Part shown: one piece after another, positions 44,042 through 53,461 of the stretch
Numbering within the stretch: the stretch's first letter is position 1
Layout: each line of letters begins with the position of its first letter
From: JAFGXW01 sp964634385
Lineage (GTDB): Bacteria > Bacillota_I > Bacilli_A > Izemoplasmatales > Izemoplasmataceae
DNA length: 64,000 bases
Assembly: GCA_964634385.1 (NCBI GenBank)
Contig: CAZWIZ010000003.1
Coordinates: 1-64,000 of the forward strand
Direction of reading: 5' to 3'
The notes under the pieces: model-generated
Seen by the model: the letters and a program-made list of their open reading frames with translations, nothing else
Told to the model about the DNA's origin: nothing
The model's database searches: none
Program-made: the position numbers and the translations under genes

Positions 44042-46378
44042 TTATTTATCTATTGACCCTTTAATATACGAATTCGGATAAGAATAGGTTAGATATAATC
44101 CTAAAATTGCCAAATAATAACTTAATGATGAATAACTTGTAATCATAGAAATACTTAAAATTGCAATAATTAAAAAAATCATCCCCCAAATAAAAGTTAA
44201 TCCACCACACATTGATTTAAATAATTTAGTTCTTGTATAATCAAGACGATAATCATGTCTCATATAGCTAAATGCGATTGGTTTATTAACAAGCCAAGTC
44301 CCTAACCAAAAGATAGAAAAGAATAATAAGGTATATGTACTATCTTTATATGTATTAACTGCAGGGATAAAAATACTTAAAATCAAAATAACAAAATATA
44401 GCCCAATAATAATATATTCAAATGCTGTAATAAGCTTATAAATACGGTATTTCCAATAAATAATTCCGGTTAAAAATACAATTGTTATTGGTGCTATAAT
44501 TAAATAGTTATGGTAATTAGCAAGCAAATTCGAAAGAACTAATACCATAATAATAGCTAACATAAATTTTAGTCCAAGTTTCCCTTGTACAAATTTATAT
44601 CTTTGTGAACTTTCAATTTCAATTCCCATATCAAACGCTTCAATTACTTCCTCAAGAAATTCTCTATCTCCAACATATTCTAATGTACCTTTTTCTATAA
44701 CCTTTTCTAATGTCGTATTTCCAACACTTAAATCATATAAACACTCGTTAGTAGCGATAATAATAATATCTGAAATATCTGTAAGACCATTAAAAACACG
44801 ATGATGTTTAGCTTTTGTTCTTATATAATAAGAATCCTTTCCAATAAAAAATTGAATATTCTTTTCTTGTTTTCCTAAAGAATTAGGAATAAACTGATGA
44901 GCAATTATAGCCATTAATTCATCATGAGTAATAAAATAATCTTCTTCATCTCCATGATAAATTAAATCATCAATAATATCTCCATACTCAACTCCTATTT
45001 GGACAATACCTGAAATACCTGCTTCAGGTCTAACCCATGATCCAATAAAGTAACTATTGGTAAACGGGTTAGTAGCGCTATAATCATCTAAATCAAATAA
45101 ATCATTTATTGTCTTATTTTTCCAATATTTTCTACTAGCGATTCCACTAAAGTATTCTCTTTTTCGCCCTATTTTACTTACAGTTATATTATCAATAATA
45201 TTGGGAAAGTATTTAGTTAACTGATCAATTACTTGATTCAATTTTTGTTTCCGAGGTGAATTGTCATCAATAAACTCAACTAAAATAGCTCCAAGTCCTT
45301 CAGGACAACTTGTTTTATCTATTTCACGATAATTAACTAAACTAAGTAATCTAATATCGTCATCTGGTATCTCACTAAATAAGTAATGTTTTTCCGTTAT
45401 TCCTAGTTTTTTAGCATCTTTTCCTAATCCTATGTATACTTGATTAACCATTCTTTTATTCTCAATTGTAGAATACATATCTAGAAATTTCTTAGTAATC
45501 TTTGTATCTTCAGGCAAATATTTTTTAGCGAATTCGTCAATGCGCATATTTATAACAAAATGTTTTGCTTGAATCTCAATCCCGTCAGTATCAATAATTT
45601 TTTCAATAATATTATCTTTAATAATAAATTTATCAATTTTACGATTTGTGAATATTTTCTCTCTCGTCTTAGATATTTCACTGGAAAAAGTTTTAACTAT
45701 CTTATTAAATGATGTTTTAATAAATTGAGATCCCTCAATAAATGTATCAAACCATTTAATAAAATAATTGTACGCATTAATTTCATCAAGTGGGATTCCA
45801 ACAGATCCATACATTAATGAAAATTCATTCATTAAATCTTCATTATCAAAATATTTAGTTAGTACTGCATATAAACTTAAATCTCCTAATTCAATAAATA
45901 TTGAAGGAAGAGTATGTTCTAAATTATTTAATCTTGCAAGCTTTTGTTCTTTATAATCTTTATGATATCGTAAAATATCATTAAATAGCAAATGTATTTT
46001 ATCCCTTTGGACAGGATAATATCTCACTAAATAGATAAGAAAATTATCAAAATCGTTAGGTCTTCTAATTATTTTTTTGTTTTTATCAACAATCATCGAA
46101 TAAGGATTATCAAAATATTCAAAATTATTTTCTAATCCACATCTCTTCATATATTCATAAAACAAGTCTCCTTGATGAACCCCACCAAGATCATAATTAT
46201 AAAACTTAAATTCATATTTATTATTATTAGTATCCTTGAGACGGTTTGTGTATTTTTGAATTTTTTTTCGTTTTCCCTCTTCAAAAACAGCAACATTGCG
46301 TAAACGTTTTGATAAATAAGTCGCTGTTGTAAGGCTCCCAAGTCCTCCACCAATAATAACTACATCGTATTTTTCCAT
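44042..46378 (-). CDS. FAD oxidoreductase (phytoene desaturase-like) fused to SCP2-like and membrane segments
   Basis: A 778-residue protein. Residues 1-470 are a FAD amine-oxidase/phytoene-desaturase-like enzyme: VVIIGGGLGSLTTATYLSKR at the N-terminus, and the closing FAD block YFIGSWVRPEAGISGIVQIG near 445. Residues about 490-600 (FFIGKDSYYIRTKAKHH, then LYDLSVGNTTLEKVIEKG) have the pattern of an SCP2 lipid-carrier domain. At least four membrane helices fill about 605-770. Substrate unknown; a lipid or isoprenoid is plausible. The SCP2 call and the fusion interpretation are inference. Confidence 0.75.
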   Translation of the reverse strand: MEKYDVVIIGGGLGSLTTATYLSKRLRNVAVFEEGKRKKIQKYTNRLKDTNNNKYEFKFYNYDLGGVHQGDLFYEYMKRCGLENNFEYFDNPYSMIVDKNKKIIRRPNDFDNFLIYLVRYYPVQRDKIHLLFNDILRYHKDYKEQKLARLNNLEHTLPSIFIELGDLSLYAVLTKYFDNEDLMNEFSLMYGSVGIPLDEINAYNYFIKWFDTFIEGSQFIKTSFNKIVKTFSSEISKTREKIFTNRKIDKFIIKDNIIEKIIDTDGIEIQAKHFVINMRIDEFAKKYLPEDTKITKKFLDMYSTIENKRMVNQVYIGLGKDAKKLGITEKHYLFSEIPDDDIRLLSLVNYREIDKTSCPEGLGAILVEFIDDNSPRKQKLNQVIDQLTKYFPNIIDNITVSKIGRKREYFSGIASRKYWKNKTINDLFDLDDYSATNPFTNSYFIGSWVRPEAGISGIVQIGVEYGDIIDDLIYHGDEEDYFITHDELMAIIAHQFIPNSLGKQEKNIQFFIGKDSYYIRTKAKHHRVFNGLTDISDIIIIATNECLYDLSVGNTTLEKVIEKGTLEYVGDREFLEEVIEAFDMGIEIESSQRYKFVQGKLGLKFMLAIIMVLVLSNLLANYHNYLIIAPITIVFLTGIIYWKYRIYKLITAFEYIIIGLYFVILILSIFIPAVNTYKDSTYTLLFFSIFWLGTWLVNKPIAFSYMRHDYRLDYTRTKLFKSMCGGLTFIWGMIFLIIAILSISMITSYSSLSYYLAILGLYLTYSYPNSYIKGSIDK

Positions 46379-46445
46379 AATGTCACCTAATTTCTAATAT
46401 CATTATTTATTATAACATATTTCGCAATATGAATATAATATTAAA

Positions 46446-46467
46446 TAAAAAAGCCATTATGGCTTTT
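46446..46467 (-). terminator. cdaA terminator
   Basis: AAAGCCAT/ATGGCTTT hairpin with T6 on the minus strand, overlapping the cdaA stop. Confidence 0.8.
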
Positions 46468-47197
46468 AATTTTGCAAATGTTTTTCTAAATATAGTAATA
46501 ATGATTCTTTACTTATGTCTAAATCTAAGTACCCACCAACCGCTATACTTATATTTCCAGTTTCTTCACTAACAATAATTGTTAAAGAATCTGAAATTTC
46601 ACTAATTCCTATAGCTGCACGATGTCTAGATCCAAGTTGTTTAGGAATATCTAACCGCTCAGTTGAAGGATAATAAGCTCCTGCACAAACAATCTTATTT
46701 CCTCTAACAATTACCGCTCCATCATGTAATGGAGTATTCGGATAAAAAATAGTAGATAAAAGCTCACTATTAAGTGGTGCATCAATTTTAAAAGAATTAT
46801 CAATGAATTCATCCATTGAAGTGTTTTTTTCAAAAGTTATTAATGCTCCAATTTTTCTTTCGCTTAAATAATCAATACTTTTTATTAATTCTATTTTTAT
46901 ATTATCTTCTAGTGTGTTAGTAAACAATGAATTCTTTTTTATTCCTAATTTTGTTAAAAATAATATTATTTCAGATTGAACTATCATTCCTATTATTAAA
47001 ACTAAGGGAATTCCCTTTATTAAGGCATCAATTAACGGTATACCATCTTGAACAACAACGACAATAACATATATAAATAAAGCAACATTGAGTAACTTAA
47101 AAAATCGGTATATTTGGTTAATCGTCTTTGTTTTAATAAGTATTGTAAAGATAGCTAATAGATAAATATTAAAAACTAATATATCAAAATTACTCAT
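46466..47197 (-). CDS. cdaA: Diadenylate cyclase, CdaA type
   Basis: A 243-residue membrane enzyme with three N-terminal helices (about 4-22, 33-50, 60-82) and a DisA_N domain (about 95-235). Catalytic motifs are PLHDGAVIVRGNKI (DGA) and LGSRHRAAIGISE (RHR). It condenses two ATP into cyclic di-AMP, which controls potassium and osmotic balance. In most Firmicutes cdaA is followed by cdaR (ybbR) and glmM; neither is adjacent here. Confidence 0.94.
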   Translation of the reverse strand: MSNFDILVFNIYLLAIFTILIKTKTINQIYRFFKLLNVALFIYVIVVVVQDGIPLIDALIKGIPLVLIIGMIVQSEIILFLTKLGIKKNSLFTNTLEDNIKIELIKSIDYLSERKIGALITFEKNTSMDEFIDNSFKIDAPLNSELLSTIFYPNTPLHDGAVIVRGNKIVCAGAYYPSTERLDIPKQLGSRHRAAIGISEISDSLTIIVSEETGNISIAVGGYLDLDISKESLLLYLEKHLQN

Positions 47198-47489
47198 AAT
47201 ATCACTCCTTTTTATAATTATATCATATTATTAATAAGCAGTAACATATAAAAAATAATAATTTTGCAACAAACTGTAAATATAGCTTTTAAAAAATATT
47301 TTATTTTGTCTTAAATTTTTTTTAAACGTCAAAAAATATGGTTTGATTATCAAATAAAATTTTATTTTTCAGTTTTTTTACTCTATTTAAGGGATTTCAC
47401 AGTGTTGGCAAAATGTCAAGACTGTTAATAAAAGTTTTGTCATTATATAATTAATATACATTCTCAAATTTTTATAGGGGGCTTTGATT
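47198..47489. other. 290-bp divergent spacer between cdaA and nrdJ
   Basis: AT-rich. I looked for a cobalamin riboswitch or NrdR boxes ahead of the B12-dependent reductase and saw none. A strong AGGGGG ribosome site precedes nrdJ. Confidence 0.5.
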
Positions 47490-50021
47490 ATGAAAAAATA
47501 TAGTACTGAGTTAATAGAAAAATTAAATAAAGATATCAATAGTGGGTTTACTCATTTATTTCCTATAACGGACGACATGAAAAAAACTTTTTCAGGTGTA
47601 TCTAGATTGGTAATGCTCGACAGATATACACAAAAGGATTTAACCTTAGAAACCCTTTCAATAGGCGATTTAGTTATAACCATTGTTAAAAACGATCCTA
47701 AATTCCCAGCTAGAGGAATTGGGAATATTTTAGAGATCAATGGAGATTACGTAAAAATAAGATTAGAACAAGAATATCTCAGAAATGCTGAAGATGTTGA
47801 TTCTGACGGTTGTATTGTTAGATCAAAAAGAATAATTGATAAACCTTTAGAATTATTTTTTGAACAAATAGCTAAAAGATTGGCTTATCATTTAGGTAAA
47901 GACGAAAATAAACAAACTATAAAAGACTTTTATGATGAAGTTTCTAGTTTAAATTTAGTTCCTGCAGGAAGAGTGTTGTTTGGTGCTGGAAGTAATACAA
48001 ATGTAACATATTTTAACTGTTTTGTTATGCCTTTTATTCATGATTCACGTGGTGGTATAAGTGATCATCGTAAACAAGTTATGGAAATAATGAGTCGTGG
48101 TGGTGGGGTAGGTACAAATGGTTCTTCATTAAGACCTAAAAACTCATTAGCTAAAGGTGTTAATGGTAAATCTAGTGGTGCAGTTAGTTGGTTACATGAT
48201 TTATCTGAATTAACTCATTTAGTTGAACAAGGTGGCTCTAGAAGAGGTGCACAGATGATTATGTTATCTGATTGGCATCCTGATATTGTTGAATTTATTA
48301 TTTCAAAAATGCAAAATCCTAAAATATTACAATTTCTAATTGATACAATAAAAGAACCTTCAATTGTCGCTGCTGCAAAAGCTAAATTAAAATTTATTCC
48401 ATTAAGTGAATCAGAAATTCAAATTAATGAATATATTTTAGAACAAGCTAATATTAATCCTGGGATTTTTACTAAGGAAATTGTTGATACAGCTTTTGAA
48501 AATATCAACAAAGGTGGACATTATGAAGTAAATAATTCTGAATTTTTATCTGGAGCCAATATTTCAGTAGCAATTACAAAAGAATTTATGGATGCTGTTA
48601 TAAATGATACTGATTATGAATTAAGATTCCCTGATGTTGATAAATATACAGGTCAAGAAAAGGAAGATTATGATAAGAAGTGGGTTCATGTTGGAGATGT
48701 AAGAGAATGGGAAAAAATGGGTTATGGAGTTAAAACACATCATATAATAAAAGCTAAAGAGCTTTGGAATTTAATTAATATTTGTGCTACTTATTCTGCA
48801 GAGCCAGGAATTTTCTTTATTGATAATGCAAATGAAATGACAAATGCAAAAGGATATGGACAAAAAGTTGTCTGTACCAACCCTTGTGGTGAACAACCTC
48901 TTGCCCCATACTCAGTTTGTAATCTAGCGGCCATAAACTTAGCTAATATGGTTGATAAAAAGAAAGCTACAGTAGATTGGCAAAAACTTAAAAAAACGAT
49001 TAAAACAGCAATTAAGATGCAGGATAATGTAATCGATAAAACAACATATTTTCTAGATGATAATAAGACCCAAGCTTTAGGGGAACGTCGTATTGGTCTT
49101 GGTATTATGGGATTACATGATTTATTAATTTGGTGTAATACCCGTTACGGTTCACCTGAAGGAACTAAATTAGTTGATGAACTATTTAAATTCATAGCTA
49201 TAAATGCATATGAAGAATCTATTGAAATAGCTAAAACAAAAGGATCATTTCCATTCTTAGAACAGTATGGAAGTAGAGAAAAATTCATTGAAAGTGGATA
49301 TATGAAAAAACTACCGCAATATATTAGAGAAAATATATTGAAATATGGAATTAGAAATTCTCACTTACTAACTATAGCTCCTACTGGTTCTACTGGTACA
49401 ATGGTTGGAGTTTCAACTGGACTTGAACCATACTTTGCTTTCACTTATTTCCGTAGTGGTAGATTAGGTAAGTTTATTGAAGTAAACGCTCCAATTGTTG
49501 ATGAGTATTTAGCTGCTCATCCAAAATTAACAAAAGATACTCTTCCAGATACTTTTATTAGTGCTATGAAACTCCCACCTGAAGAACATGTTGATTTTCA
49601 ATGTACCATTCAAAACTGGGTAGATTCTTCAATTTCTAAAACAGTAAATGCTCCAAAAGGTTATACTGTTGAAGAAGTAGAACAAGTATATATGAGATTA
49701 TATAAAGGTGGAGCCAAAGGTGGAACTGTTTACGTAGATGGAAGTAGAGATTCTCAAGTTTTAACTTTATCTAATGATGATGATGAAAAAATTAAATCAC
49801 CTAAACAAGTAGACATCGGAGAATTAGGAATAATACTTGATGAAGAGAAAAAAGAACCAAAACCTTCTAAAATAAAAGGATTAAGATCTGATAGACAAGG
49901 TCGTAATATTGGTGTCGAAGTAGGAGATATTTGTCCTATTTGTCTTGAAGGAACTGTTGAAAACTTAGGTGGATGTAATACTTGTACAAACTGTAACGCA
50001 CAATTAAAATGTGGACTATAA
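47490..50021 (+). CDS. nrdJ: Class II (adenosylcobalamin-dependent) ribonucleotide reductase
   Basis: An 843-residue enzyme that reduces ribonucleotides to deoxyribonucleotides without oxygen. The order is NCFVMPFIHDSRGGISDH, MSRGGGVGTNGSSLRP, GSRRGAQMIMLSDWHPD, the active-site loop TNPCGEQPLAPYSVCNLAAI (C, N, E radical residues), APTGSTGTMVGVSTGLEP, and a C-terminal cysteine-rich tail (CPICLEG, CNTCTNC, CGL). The middle insertion with KMQNPKILQFLIDTIKEP is usual for Firmicutes NrdJ. The ATG at 47490 follows AGGGGGCTTTGATT. It implies a need for vitamin B12 uptake or synthesis elsewhere. Confidence 0.96.
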   Translation: MKKYSTELIEKLNKDINSGFTHLFPITDDMKKTFSGVSRLVMLDRYTQKDLTLETLSIGDLVITIVKNDPKFPARGIGNILEINGDYVKIRLEQEYLRNAEDVDSDGCIVRSKRIIDKPLELFFEQIAKRLAYHLGKDENKQTIKDFYDEVSSLNLVPAGRVLFGAGSNTNVTYFNCFVMPFIHDSRGGISDHRKQVMEIMSRGGGVGTNGSSLRPKNSLAKGVNGKSSGAVSWLHDLSELTHLVEQGGSRRGAQMIMLSDWHPDIVEFIISKMQNPKILQFLIDTIKEPSIVAAAKAKLKFIPLSESEIQINEYILEQANINPGIFTKEIVDTAFENINKGGHYEVNNSEFLSGANISVAITKEFMDAVINDTDYELRFPDVDKYTGQEKEDYDKKWVHVGDVREWEKMGYGVKTHHIIKAKELWNLINICATYSAEPGIFFIDNANEMTNAKGYGQKVVCTNPCGEQPLAPYSVCNLAAINLANMVDKKKATVDWQKLKKTIKTAIKMQDNVIDKTTYFLDDNKTQALGERRIGLGIMGLHDLLIWCNTRYGSPEGTKLVDELFKFIAINAYEESIEIAKTKGSFPFLEQYGSREKFIESGYMKKLPQYIRENILKYGIRNSHLLTIAPTGSTGTMVGVSTGLEPYFAFTYFRSGRLGKFIEVNAPIVDEYLAAHPKLTKDTLPDTFISAMKLPPEEHVDFQCTIQNWVDSSISKTVNAPKGYTVEEVEQVYMRLYKGGAKGGTVYVDGSRDSQVLTLSNDDDEKIKSPKQVDIGELGIILDEEKKEPKPSKIKGLRSDRQGRNIGVEVGDICPICLEGTVENLGGCNTCTNCNAQLKCGL

Positions 50022-50046
50022 AAAGCGCTTAACAGCGCTTTTTTAT
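50021..50046 (+). terminator. nrdJ terminator
   Basis: AAGCGCT-TAAC-AGCGCTT hairpin followed by T6, directly after the stop. Confidence 0.85.
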
Positions 50047-50095
50047 TTAGGTTCTATAGAAAATATATGATATACTACAATTACGAGGTGACAAA

Positions 50096-51337
50096 ATGTA
50101 TAAAGCAATATTAGTAGGTGCAGATTTAAAAACTAATGGATTAATAGATTATTATATGGATGAATTAAAAAGCCTAGCATTAGCGAAGAATATCGAAGTT
50201 CTATATATAATTACTCAATCAATAAATAAAATTACTTCCAATTTGTATATTGGCTCAGGAAAAGTAAAAGAAATAAAAACTTTTGTAGATAATTTAGAAG
50301 CTAATTTAGTTATTTTTAATAATGAATTATCCGGATCTCAAATAAGAAACCTAGAAAAGGAAATTGGTGTTCGTGTTATAGACAGAACATTACTAATTCT
50401 TGATATTTTTGCATCACGTGCAAAAACTAAAGAAGCAATATTACAAGTAGAAATTGCTCAATTAGAATATATGCTTCCTAGATTATCAAGTTTAAGAGAT
50501 TCACTAGGAAGACAACAAGGCGGAATAGGCTCTCGTGGTCCAGGTGAAAAAAAGCTTGAATTAGACCGTAGAAAAATAGAGGCTGATAAATCCAAATTAA
50601 AAAAAGAGTTAAAAGAAATTGTAAAAGCTAGAAAAATACAAAGAAAAAGCAGAAGTAAATCAAATATTAAAAAAATAGCAATTGTTGGATATACTAATGC
50701 TGGAAAATCTACTCTCTTAAATGCATTGATCGATTATACACACAGAGATATTGATAAACAAGTATATGTTGAAAACATGCTTTTTGCAACACTTGAAACT
50801 TCTACAAGACATATCCTTCTTAAGAACAAAAAAGAATTTATCGCTACAGACACAGTTGGATTTGTATCAAATCTTCCTCATAATTTAATTGAATCATTTA
50901 AATCTACTCTTGAAGAAATTACTGAAGCAGATTTATTAGTGCATGTTGTTGATACTAGTAATGAATTTTATGAAGAACAAATTGCTGTTACTAATAAAAC
51001 ACTTGAAGAAATAGGAGTTCACAATATCCCTATAATATATATTTATAATAAGTATGATTTGTTAGATGAACAAATTAAACCTCTTCATTATCCAAGTGTA
51101 ATAGTTTCGTTAATAGAACCTAATGGAATAAAAAAAGTATTAAATATTATTGAAAAAGAACTATTTAACAACTATCAAGAAGTATTACTACTAATTCCAT
51201 TTAACGAAGGTGATATAGTATCTTACCTTAACGAACATGCTCATATAATAACTCAAAAATATACTAACAATGGTACTCTATTAAAATTAGAGTTAAGTCA
51301 AATGTTTATATCAAAATATCAAAAATATATACAATAA
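50096..51337 (+). CDS. hflX: GTPase HflX
   Basis: A 413-residue ribosome-associated GTPase. The N-terminal HflX domain has YIGSGKVKEIKTFV and FNNELSGSQIRNLE, then the GRQQGGIGSRGPGEKKLELDR linker, and the G domain with GYTNAGKSTLLNAL (G1, near 201), ATDTVGFVSNLPH (G3) and YNKYDLLD (G4). It rescues or splits stalled ribosomes in other bacteria. It starts 75 bp after nrdJ and is closed by a bidirectional terminator. Confidence 0.96.
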   Translation: MYKAILVGADLKTNGLIDYYMDELKSLALAKNIEVLYIITQSINKITSNLYIGSGKVKEIKTFVDNLEANLVIFNNELSGSQIRNLEKEIGVRVIDRTLLILDIFASRAKTKEAILQVEIAQLEYMLPRLSSLRDSLGRQQGGIGSRGPGEKKLELDRRKIEADKSKLKKELKEIVKARKIQRKSRSKSNIKKIAIVGYTNAGKSTLLNALIDYTHRDIDKQVYVENMLFATLETSTRHILLKNKKEFIATDTVGFVSNLPHNLIESFKSTLEEITEADLLVHVVDTSNEFYEEQIAVTNKTLEEIGVHNIPIIYIYNKYDLLDEQIKPLHYPSVIVSLIEPNGIKKVLNIIEKELFNNYQEVLLLIPFNEGDIVSYLNEHAHIITQKYTNNGTLLKLELSQMFISKYQKYIQ

Positions 51338-51367
51338 AGAAAAGGCCAGTTATTTCGGCCTTTTTTC
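51338..51367. terminator. Bidirectional terminator between hflX and dusB
   Basis: AAGGCC/GGCCTT hairpin with T6 on the plus strand and T-rich sequence on the minus strand, overlapping the end of dusB. Confidence 0.85.
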
Positions 51368-52333
51368 TAAATATTCTATATATTCATTAAATAAATCTAA
51401 TAATTCTTGTCTAGTACTTAAATGAGATATTTCCCTCTTAACACGAGTTGCTCCTTTTAACCCTTTTACGTACCAAGCAGCATGACTTCTCATTTCTAAT
51501 AATGCAATTTTTTCTCCTTTTAACTCAATTAATTTATCCATATGTGATATTATTTGAGTTATTTTTTCTTGATATGTAATATCATGTTGATAACTACCTG
51601 TTTCTAAATAATCTAAAGTTTGTCTAATTAACCAAGGGTTTCCTAAAACACCTCTTCCAATCATAACTCCATCACATTTGGTTTCTTCAATCATTCTTAA
51701 TGCATCTTCAGGAGTTAATACATCCCCATTACCTATAACAGGAATATTAACTACTTCTTTCACTTTTTTTATAGTTTCCCAATCAGCTTTTCCAGAATAC
51801 ATTTGAGATCTTGTTCTTCCATGAATAGCAATTGCTTTAGCTCCGGCTTTTTCACATAATTTAGCTATTTCAACTGCATAAATAGTAGTTGAATCCCATC
51901 CTATTCTTATTTTTACAGTAACTGGTTTTTTAACATTTTCAACTACTGCTTTTACAATATCATATATTTTATTTGGTTCTAGCAACAATTTTGCTCCGGC
52001 TTGACTTTTTACTACTTTTGAAACAGGACACCCCATATTTATATCTATAATATCGCAATCAGATTCTTGGTCAACAATAACCGCGCCTTTTACAATATTC
52101 TCTATATCTGATCCAAATATTTGCATTGACACAGGTTTTTCATCTTCAACTACTTGAATCATCTTCATAGTTTTTTCATTATGGTAATTTAATGCTCTAT
52201 CACTAACCATTTCTCCATACACAAGCGCTGCACCATATTCTTTCATAATTGTTCTAAAAGCAATATTAGAGACCCCCGCCATTGGAGCAATTACTATTTT
52301 ATTCTTAATTTCAATATTACCGATTTTAAACAT
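51350..52333 (-). CDS. dusB: tRNA-dihydrouridine synthase (DusB-like)
   Basis: A 327-residue FMN-dependent TIM-barrel enzyme reducing uridine in the tRNA D-loop. VIAPMAGVSNIAFRTIMKEYG, DINMGCPVSKVVKSQAGAKL with the catalytic cysteine, VTVKIRIGWD, AIHGRTRSQMYSGKADW and DGVMIGRGVLGNPWL. The ATG at 52333 follows AAAGGA; a longer frame to 52342 would use GTG. Naming as DusB follows the Firmicutes type. Confidence 0.93.
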   Translation of the reverse strand: MFKIGNIEIKNKIVIAPMAGVSNIAFRTIMKEYGAALVYGEMVSDRALNYHNEKTMKMIQVVEDEKPVSMQIFGSDIENIVKGAVIVDQESDCDIIDINMGCPVSKVVKSQAGAKLLLEPNKIYDIVKAVVENVKKPVTVKIRIGWDSTTIYAVEIAKLCEKAGAKAIAIHGRTRSQMYSGKADWETIKKVKEVVNIPVIGNGDVLTPEDALRMIEETKCDGVMIGRGVLGNPWLIRQTLDYLETGSYQHDITYQEKITQIISHMDKLIELKGEKIALLEMRSHAAWYVKGLKGATRVKREISHLSTRQELLDLFNEYIEYLEKRPK

Positions 52334-52445
52334 TTTAAGCACATCCTTTATATAGTAATTATAATTTTACATAATCTTTTAAACAAAAGCAATGTGTTTG
52401 TTTTTATTTACATAATTTAATGATATACTATTTTTGGTGATATTT

Positions 52446-53315
52446 ATGAAAGATTATTTAATAAAAGCATATGGATTTAATGGAACAGTTAGAATTTATA
52501 CAGCAGTTACAACTAATTTAGTGGCACATGCTCAAGAAATACATGATTTATGGCCAACAAGTGCTGCTGCTCTTGGTAGATTATTAACAAATTCAGTTAT
52601 AATGGGGGCAATGTATAGTAATGATCAAGAACTAACAATCAGAATCGTTGGTGATGGTCCTATTGGTGAAATGGTAGCTACAACAACTAGTTATGGTGAA
52701 GTAAGAGGATATGTAACAAACCCTCATGTGTTCTTACAATATAATAACGGAAAATTAAATGTTGGAGAAGCAGTAGGGAATGGTTTTATTCATGTTACAA
52801 AAGATTTAAAAATCAGAGACATGTTTACTAGCTCATCAAAAATACAAACTGGTGAAATTGCCGAAGATTTTGCTTATTATTTTACAGTAAGCGAACAAAT
52901 ACCTAGCGCAGTTGGATTAGGAGTATTAGTAAATGATGACAACAAAATACTAAGTAGTGGTGGCTTTATTCTGCAAGTAATGCCAGGATGTAAAGAAGAA
53001 ACAATTCAAAAAATTGAGAAAACTATCAAAAATTTGATGCCTGTGAGTGAAATGATAGAAAAAGGATACACACCTGAAGATATAATGAATAAAATAACAA
53101 ATAATAATTATCAATTTTTACAAAAATTAGATTTAAATTATTATTGTACATGTTCAAGAGAAAAGTTTGAAAAAGGATTAATCTCATTAGGAAAATCGCA
53201 ATTAAAAGAAATACAAAAAGAAGACGGTAAAATTGAAACAAGATGCCATTTTTGTAATTCGAAATATTTATTTAATAAAACAGATCTCGAGAAATTAATA
53301 AAAGAAGCAAAATAA
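52446..53315 (+). CDS. hslO: Redox-regulated chaperone Hsp33
   Basis: A 289-residue holdase activated by oxidation. N-terminal substrate-binding domain with TSAAALGRLLTNSVIMGAMY and GDGPIGEMVATTT; C-terminal zinc switch with CTC (near 235) and CHFC (near 266), the CxC...CxxC pattern. The ATG at 52446 was chosen over the frame opening at 52434 for its spacing to GGTG. It is divergent from dusB. Confidence 0.95.
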   Translation: MKDYLIKAYGFNGTVRIYTAVTTNLVAHAQEIHDLWPTSAAALGRLLTNSVIMGAMYSNDQELTIRIVGDGPIGEMVATTTSYGEVRGYVTNPHVFLQYNNGKLNVGEAVGNGFIHVTKDLKIRDMFTSSSKIQTGEIAEDFAYYFTVSEQIPSAVGLGVLVNDDNKILSSGGFILQVMPGCKEETIQKIEKTIKNLMPVSEMIEKGYTPEDIMNKITNNNYQFLQKLDLNYYCTCSREKFEKGLISLGKSQLKEIQKEDGKIETRCHFCNSKYLFNKTDLEKLIKEAK

Positions 53316-53403
53316 TAATCATAGTAGTGTATTTTTAAAGTAAAAATGTTTTATTTATAAAAACATAAAATTATTTTTATTTCATAGTTACTTAATATTG
53401 AAA

Positions 53404-53458
53404 CTGTAACCTTCACTTATTCATAAAAAATATGAAAAAGAAGGGTTACAGTTTTTTA
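53404..53458 (+). terminator. Terminator between hslO and glnA
   Basis: Long hairpin CTGTAACC...GGGTTACAG followed by T6 on the plus strand. It lies 88 bp after hslO. On the minus strand, downstream of glnA, only a short T-run follows. Confidence 0.75.
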
Positions 53459-53461
53459 TTA

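Noticed and set aside
47198..47489. Cobalamin riboswitch ahead of nrdJ
   Set aside because: No B12-box-like conserved core was found by eye; a covariance-model search would be decisive.
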